From: Uloborus plumipes
Lineage: Eukaryota; Arthropoda; Arachnida; Araneae; Uloboridae
Assembly (NCBI GenBank): GCA_038373865.1
Contig: JAXGGA010006468.1
Location: 1-64,000 of the forward strand
DNA length: 64,000 nucleotides
Reading direction: 5' to 3'
Within the stretch, counting starts at the first letter, position 1. Each line of letters opens with the position of its first letter. Shown here piece after piece: positions 56,677 through 64,000 of this stretch. A program made the position numbers and the translations under genes. The notes under the pieces are model-generated. The model was given only the letters and a program-made list of their open reading frames with translations. It ran no database searches and was not told the DNA's origin.

Positions 56677-58159
56677 TGGGCGAAAACATATAAAAAGGTT
56701 TGGAACTGTTGAATACTACATCAGAACCCAATACAACTGTTGAAATATGAGTTGAGAAACTCAACGAAAAGGTAACACTAACAAGATAGTTGTTGAAATA
56801 TGATGGTCTATTTTTTTTTCAGGCTTGAGGTCAGTCTCAGTTAAAATGACACACAAATCGTGATAGCTTTTTAGATTTGATACTGATTGTTGGAAGTCTC
56901 TGTTGATAAATTAAATGATCACTTGAGATTTGGGATCTTTTTTTCAAATCAAGTCAGCGTAAATCAAGACAGGCTGTCAAAATGCTGGATCAACGTTTTA
57001 TAGGGACAATGTTTATACGTAAGAGGTAACTTATGCTGATTTCATGTATATGCAAGCACACGAGACAATTGATTTTTTTTGTGCAAGTTAGTTTGTAAAA
57101 TGAGTGCTTTTTTCATGGACTACAAAGCTATGTAGCTATGTAGTGTTTGCTTCATTGATGTACGCAACCGTGCCTAATAATATGTTTTTGTAGCTTAAGA
57201 ATAAGTTCCAAATTACTTTAATAATAAAAAGAAGATACTTATCAAGCACAGGATGGCATAAATGAAGTAAGTGGTCGTAACAAAGGCTTTCAAACTATCA
57301 TTTTAAACACAGTTCTTCACTTAATGCGTTAATTGCTATGCTTGCCTAATTTAATTAGTTGCGAAAAGTATATACTCAAAGTGAAGTATATCAGTGAGCA
57401 TTGTTCTGCCGACCTAAGTGAATTTTCATTTTATTGAAAATTCACAAACGCAAAATGATTTTCGTTATTCAATCTTGAAAATAAAAAAAAAAGAAAAAAA
57501 AAAAAACTGTACCTTTAATATTGTAAACAAAATATATGTTTTTTTTTCTGAAATAGTGAATAATGCAAAATGTATAAAGTTTATTTTTAACATGCTTCGA
57601 AAAAATAGAGAAAAATGATTAGTGAGTGTGTTACACTAACTCTAAAAGAGTCATATGGTGTTCGGAATCTAATTTCTAATGAATCTAAATCCTAAATGTA
57701 TGACATTTCGATTTTTTTCTAGCGCTGTCCTAAAATATGTTGATCTCTTTTCTCTTTTTTTATTACAGATTTGTTTTAGTATCCTTAAAACGGTGGTTTT
57801 CAAATTTATTTAGTTATTATTTTTCTGTAGGGCACTAAGTGGAAAATGTGCAATGCAATTTAACCATTTGACATAGTTTTCGTTTCAAACACAGTACAAT
57901 AATGTCGCTCGCTGTTTGGGTTAAGATATAACACGTTCCCTCCCAAAGGATTTAAATATTGAACTCGTTTCAAACATCACCAATGCTGCTCTTGAAAGAT
58001 CTATCGTTTAACTCAATGAATGCTTACATTATACAACGTATGCCGATAAATCTTTTGGGAATTCACTTTGTGTCGCTTGCATTTTAATACATTTGGTCTT
58101 TTGCACATATATTTGAAGCTTTTCTAAAGATGTTTCACAAATCAGTTTTAGTCTTATAT
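56677..58159. other. Unassigned AT-rich DNA
   Basis: No gene recognised. Confidence 0.3.
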
Positions 58160-58541
58160 TGAAAAAAAAGATAATTGTTTTTACAGTATAATACAGATAG
58201 TTTTATAGTAATAAGCTGTAAAACTGCTAATTTTACACTAATAAACTGTAAAATTGCTAATTTTTCAGTTTATTACCGTGTATTTCAGTTTTAAACTGGA
58301 ACCTCTGCTGCCAGTGTTATATTGTTGTTTTTACAGTATAATACAGCTAAATTTTACTGCAATAAACTAAAAACATAAGTAAACATAAGTAAACTAAAAA
58401 CATAGTAAAATTGCTAACTTTACAGTAAGAAATTGTAAAATTGCTAGTTTTACTGTTTATTACTGTGCATTTTACAGTTTCTAATTGGAACCTCGGCTGC
58501 CAGTATTTTATTGTAAAAACAACAGTTAATTTTTTGCAGTG
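58160..58541 (-). mobile_element. Palindromic TTTTACAGT-family copy 12
   Basis: A diverged left end, TACAGTATAATACAGATAG near 58181, a half-element junction near 58322, a short AAACATAAGTAAACTA duplication at 58371-58395, and end TTTTTTGCAGTG at 58541. Confidence 0.8.
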
Positions 58542-61500
58542 GATGCTATAAGAACGAATCCTAACACTTTAATAAGTGGAATGGTGTGTATAACATAAAA
58601 TACAGAGAAAGATACAAAGAGATTGTATAGCGGTTAGGTAGTTAAGTACATTAAAATGCAAAATTGTATATGAAGATTTATCTAAATAAAAAATATTCAT
58701 GTATATAAAAAAAAAATATCTCCAAGGGAATGAAAAAATATTTTTAAATCCGTATTACTGCAAGTGACGCATCAAGCAGAATAAAACTCATTAATTTTCT
58801 TAATTAATTAACAAAAAGGCTAATAGAAAAAAAAGTTAAGCTCTTGTCGTGACAATAACCGCTCTCGAGATAAATCTTCTTTTAAGAGCGAGTATAAAAA
58901 AAAAGCTCAGTTTTGTGTAAGTAGAGTCATTTGATTACTTTTAAGCTCTTTATGGAATTTTTTTAGCAAACAATAAGAATGGCGAAAGTGTACAACTTCT
59001 TTGATTTAAAGTTTTTAAAAGTATTAACTAAATAAATAAATAAATATAATAGTAATCGTTGCATTTGAAGGTTTTTTTTATTTAAAATATCTCTCTGTAC
59101 ATTAAAAAAAAATAACGTCTAAGTAATTGTGAGAGTATTTATGTGGTTGACCTGGGTTCAGAAGACCACATAGTCGTTGAAATTTGTACCAATTTTCGTA
59201 ATTAATGAAAACAGCGGATATAATGATTTCTTTTTTAGTGAAAATTTAAGTCTTAACTCAAATTATGCTCGAGGTAAAGAGCAAAGTGTTACTGAAAACC
59301 ATAAATTATAAAACGAATTTTCACACGCTCAAAACTGCCGTTTTAATTTACATGAAGTGTCAAATATTCTTCAAAACTTGGTAATAAATGGGGGTAGAAT
59401 TTTTGAGATTAGTTAAATATTCATTTAGACAATCAGATTTTTACATCAAACTATTTTTTTTTTACAGCTGATTCTTTTTTTTTTCAATTTTTTTTCTAAA
59501 TATCAATCAGAGTTAATAAAACAAACTTGAAAAATGAAAGAAAAAAATATTATTTCATCGGGCATTTTAAAGAAAATAAACTAAAATGAGTTATTAACAT
59601 GCTTACACTTACACATGCAGTATAATGTCGAAGATTTTAGAAAAATAACCTTGTAATTTATTAATTGTTTGCAGTCGAATGTTAAAATGTTTAGGTCCGT
59701 AGAGCAAAAAGAAAAGAAAAATGAGAAAAATGCCTTTTTTTGTAGCTATAAAAACAAGTCAATGTGATCCTTCGAACTTTAGTACTCTTTTTATGACATA
59801 TAGTCACCACGTTGTTCTTAGTTTATAGGTTGGATAATAGCTGTTCATTATAGTAGATTACGAAGGACTTGTAAAGGGACTTCATACTTACTTTAAGGAG
59901 CTGGTCTAAACTATAGCAAACATTTTTTTCTTGTAAATCGAAGTTTTAAGTGCATTTTTAGGTTTTATTGATGACTCTTTTAATGTTTATATATTTACGT
60001 TGGTATAAATTTTAAATACAAAGAAGAAGGTAGCGTGATTAGTTTTTAGTATTACTAGTTAACTATTTAATTGAAGGAAACATCATTCTTAGCATTTCAT
60101 TTACGTATAAATACTATTTTGTGTACCTTTTGTTTTCGTATGCTGAAATCATAGGGCAATGCTTCGGGACTGATAGTAAGGTCAGATATTAAATATTTGG
60201 AATTATTAATAAAATGACAAAGTAAAAAAAAAAACATTATTACCGATATTTAAAGTATTTAGACTGTTGCAATTTCAGTAATTCAAATTTGGAAAAAATA
60301 TTCCATATGGATAAGTGAACACTTAAGTAATTTTATGGTAAAAAAAAATGAAAATTTTGTTTTGCAAATCGTTTATTATGTAAGTATAATTTTGGCAGGC
60401 TTGAAATTGAATAATATAAAAAGTCATTTAAGCGCTAAGTTCCTTTATCTTTCTTAAATCTATTATAATATAAAATTTACTGATGGTTACATTAAAAACA
60501 CTGTTATTATTGTAGATATTCCATTATACTGGGACAGTTTTTATAAAACGTATCTTGAAGAATTCGCTTCAATACTTGTAAATTGCATCTCATACAAACT
60601 TCGTCCACCAAAAACGTACAATGTAATGAATTTGAAACATTTTTAATCACAGACGTTATTGGAAAGAGAAAAACAGAGGAAAGAAAAAGTCCCCCCCCCC
60701 CAGAAAAAAGGGGATTGATGTCTTAAAATGAATAACATGCAATAAAAGCATTAACTCGATGAATCTGCGACAGTCCTTTAAATACCATTTGTTCCAGAAA
60801 TAATGATAAGAAGCCTTTTAAAGTGCTCTTATTGGTGCATTACAATTTGAACGGCGTCGAACTCAAATGTATGACGATTTTTCGAACGTTCTGAGGTCGT
60901 TTAACAAAGAAGAAAATCTCATTCCACTTGCACAAACTCTTTTTAGGTTCTAAAATTTCAAGTCTGAATTCTCCTTTAAATGCCATTACCCGAATATCGT
61001 TTAATGATATGAAAACGGAATCTAAAATTGCTATCTGCGACAAAAGAAAGAAATGGAAGAACAGAGTTTGGTTGAAAAGATAAGAGTAATACAAATTTAG
61101 AAATGTTCCGATTTTTTTTGTTTAGAGGTTGAATATTTTACTTATTGTTAATTGATAGTACTATATTATCAGTTTCCATGTTTATAAATGATTTCTTTTT
61201 AGTTTTCATTCTTTTTCATTAAAAAATATTTTGTTTTATATTTTTAGTTCTCAACCTCTTAAACACAGGTTGTTCTCGGAAAAACGGGAAAAAAACTATC
61301 GAATTTTTGACATGGAAAGAATTTGATGTTCGTTGTAGCTCTAATTTTGCCCAATTGCAGTTATAAGACGGGCATGATTAAAAAGTTGGGGGAAAATTCA
61401 GTTTCAAATTTGGCAACTGAACTTGATGCATTACCTTTTCGACACCAAGGAACATCTTTATACAAGAAAACGTGTCTTATTCAAGAAAAACACTGCATAG

Positions 61501-61759
61501 TTGTGCCATCTACAATAAACCAGTTCAATAATACTCTAGCCTATAAATTTTAACTAAAGTGGAGCTCAGACGGGCATTAGAAATAAAATAATTCAAGCTG
61601 CAAGAACTTCCGTACCGGACACAAGTAAATATCTGATGTGGTTAATCTCTCTCTCACTTACCGTTTTTATAAAGGTTATATTAACTGGATACGCACCGAG
61701 AATTCGGTTAAATGGGCAACCGAGATGCAAGTAGTAGGAAAGCAAACATCTACTACATT
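58542..61759. other. Unassigned AT-rich DNA
   Basis: No gene recognised. A small hairpin ATGTGGT/ACCACAT lies at 59141-59170. The 76-codon frame at 61323-61553 has no recognisable homology. Confidence 0.3.
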
Positions 61760-61891
61760 TAATACTGTAAAATTATTAATTTTGCAGTTTATTACTGCGT
61801 ATTTTGCAGTTTTGAATTAGAACCTCGGCTGCTAGTATTATACTGTAAAAACAACAGTTATTATTATTATTATTATTTTTTTTTTGCAGTG
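61760..61891 (-). mobile_element. Palindromic TTTTACAGT-family copy 13 (right half only)
   Basis: AATACTGTAAAATTATTAAT into the AACCTCGGCTGCTAGTATTA marker and end TTTTTTTGCAGTG at 61891, with a (TTA)n stretch inserted before the end. Confidence 0.75.
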
Positions 61892-64000
61892 CGTGTGTTA
61901 AAAAAAAAGATAAAAATTATTTTGTAAATTACGAAAACAAATTGCATGTATTTCTTCATTTTTGAGCTTTATTCTTAAACTCTTATTGGAAACAATTCTT
62001 CTAATGTCACGAAAATAAGGTTTAAACATAGCAATATTAAAAAGTGCTCAATGCAGTAATTTAATAATACTACCCAGGAAAGATGTTGAAAAATATATTC
62101 TTAGGAAAGATAATTTTAAAGCCAGAAATTATGCGTTGTCTTCAGGACAGAGAAATGTATGCAGATATACAAAAGTAATCCGTGCATGCCTGAATAAAAT
62201 ATCCACAAAGCACTTTTCTGCTTATTTCTCTAAGAGCATTCCGCCATTTCCTTTTCAAATGATTCAGCTTATCAGCTATACTACTGTGTGTCACTTGAAA
62301 ACTTTCTGGGGCATCTATGGGTTGCTTAATGTACCTATTCAGAGGAAAAAAAAGAGACATTACATGCGAAGTAAAAGCTTCAGCTTTTTTAATAACAAGC
62401 TAAAAGTTGAGATGAGACACTATTGGGAACTATAAAAAGGTATATAACGGTTAAAGAGTTTAAGATAGTTCTGAAGTTTTATGTAGTGTAAAAATAACTA
62501 AATGTTTGTGAAACAAAAAACTCCATTTATTTACTACTTTCACCATGATCATAGTTGCCACTTTAGGATACAAAAATGCTGCAGTTCGTTTTTTCACATT
62601 CAGTGCTTCATCAACAAAAAACTAAAAGAAATTCTTAGACGGCAAAAGTGTATGTTAAATTTTACTGCATATTATTGCTACAATAACTTATATTTATTTT
62701 TTAAAAGTAACATCATATTTATTTTTAAGGCCTTCTACTTCCTTTAGGAGGGTAAATTCACATTATACATACAAGTTATTCCATAGTAAATGGGAAAAAG
62801 AAGAAGACATTTTTAAGTCTAAGTTTTTCACCAGTTTTCAGCGTTATTTTTAATCAGCTGCACAATAGACTTCACTTTGTTCTATTTCTGTTACAGAAAC
62901 TAAAATGTTCATTTTATGAACATATTTTTCTTAGAAAATTACTTTCGGCGTAGCGTTTTACTTGACATACACAGTCAAAACATTTTTGAATTTCAAACTT
63001 AATGTCACATAAAAAAAATACCACCGTAGCCATAGTAACAAAAAGAGTAAAAATTCGCCGAGAAACAGAAATTGCAAGGCTGAACATTGATGCTATTAAT
63101 TTCCCTATTGAATATGATTCATGCGTTTTTATTCTTCTTTATCAACTTCACTAATATAATTATTTAGGAAGTGCATTTTTTTGTTTAATGATTGAAAAGG
63201 AATTTCTTCTGTATTTTGCTTCCCACAAATATCCCTACAAAAAACTCTTCCATTTTCCCTTTCCCACTATTCCAACGTATAATATTATACACAATATAGT
63301 ATTTTATATAAAGCTTGTGCTTCTTGAGAACAGAGGAAATATGAAATGTTTATAAATCCCCCCATACATTTATGATTTATAATTCCCCGACCACAACACT
63401 TTTTAAAAATACTTAATTTTTCAACACATTTCTGACGAGGGTAAAAAATGCCCTTAATGCCATCCTAGATTTGCGTCAGGTTAAAAAACCCTCTCAAATG
63501 GTTTTAGTAATCATTTCTTCTTAATTTTGTATGACTACGCAATTTTTTTTAGCAGTTTCGTTTTCATTTTACACTAACAGAAGCATAAACTGCATTAAAA
63601 TAGGCACAGGATAGAAAGAAGTGGAGAGAATGTTACGTAAAATTACCCTGAGTGACTTTATTTCGGCAAAAATAAATAAATGCGTAGTAAATAAAATGGG
63701 TTTCTTTCACGAAATATATTTTAACAAACAAGTCAATGCAACCAAGAGCACTTTCTGTTTGGTGCAAAAAAAAAAAAAAGAGAGAGAGAGAGAGAGAGAT
63801 TACAACGCGTAAACATATCCCATTTATAACAGTGAATATTTATTAAGAGGAAATTATGTTTTTAAATTTTCTGAAACATGAATTTCATAAATGACGCATT
63901 TTGACGATAAATCCTAAAAATAATTTACAGGATCTTTTTTCATATAAATACATTAGAAATCGTTGACAGTTTTTGAAATAAATCCATAAGTTTTCAAAAT
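61892..64000. other. Unassigned AT-rich DNA
   Basis: The diverged repeat at 62225-62340 and a (GA)n tract at 63779-63799 are the only features seen. The 99-codon frame at 62136-62435 overlaps the repeat and is not supported as a gene. Confidence 0.35.

Noticed and set aside
59137..59175. GGTTC-containing hairpin, possible tRNA
   Set aside because: No acceptor stem, A box or cloverleaf; only a 7-8-bp hairpin.
61323..61553. A 76-residue plus-strand frame with protein-like composition
   Set aside because: Not recognised and without supporting signals; kept only as a note.

Overview
The window looks like a piece of an arthropod nuclear genome, most likely a chelicerate and possibly a spider (inference). 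It is strongly AT-rich, has no operons and no recognisable host gene, and is packed with nested eukaryotic transposable elements: piggyBac, hAT, pogo/Tigger, Helitron, Ty3/gypsy, a LINE tail, a tRNA-derived SINE and many MITEs. The LINE tail encodes a C-terminal zinc knuckle of the type I associate with arthropod R1/Jockey-like elements. The region reads as intergenic or long-intron DNA. The only long well-formed coding sequence is a truncated Gag-protease polyprotein.

Layout. 1-764: the 3' end of a broken piggyBac transposase, stopping at a TTAA where a 536-bp element with a TTAA duplication begins. 1039-3184: pogo-like copy 1. 3185-5330: a probable non-autonomous hAT filled with a decayed tandem array. 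5547-8387: a gypsy-type LTR, a tRNA-Lys primer site, gag and protease, cut at the start of reverse transcriptase. 8654-11644: a hAT MITE with a perfect 8-bp target duplication, itself split by pogo copy 2 (9228-11395). 12309-15001: long inverted repeats, a Tigger-type MITE and six TGTCCCACACGTGAC-like boxes. 17003-18293: a GT-rich minisatellite, then a copy of an abundant palindromic repeat family containing a LINE tail. 18979-20905: a second TTAA element and a short hAT MITE. About 22486-22670: a possible promoter and non-coding first exon. 25459-31979: several MITEs, a (TA)n tract and a Helentron-like element with 144-bp tandem repeats. 34222-34470: two hammerhead-ribozyme-like motifs facing each other. 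34675-42379: more palindromic-family copies, two of them opened by Helitrons, one Helitron carrying a hAT MITE. 44336-46436: pogo copy 3. 49012-49207: a SINE with perfect target duplications. 53177-61891: five more palindromic-family copies, one split by a third TTAA element.

The order of events can be read because many insertions are nested and several host sequences can be rejoined exactly. Three pogo copies share the same stop codons, so they were spread by a transposase supplied by another element. Three TTAA elements with three different termini sit in the same window as a piggyBac transposase remnant. The most interesting object is the inverted hammerhead pair near 34.2-34.5 kb. The next is the palindromic repeat family (13 loci), which is built almost wholly from TTTTACAGT-type inverted modules.

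Limits: all alignments were done by eye, family names rest on motifs and termini rather than database searches, and decayed element edges are uncertain by tens of bases.
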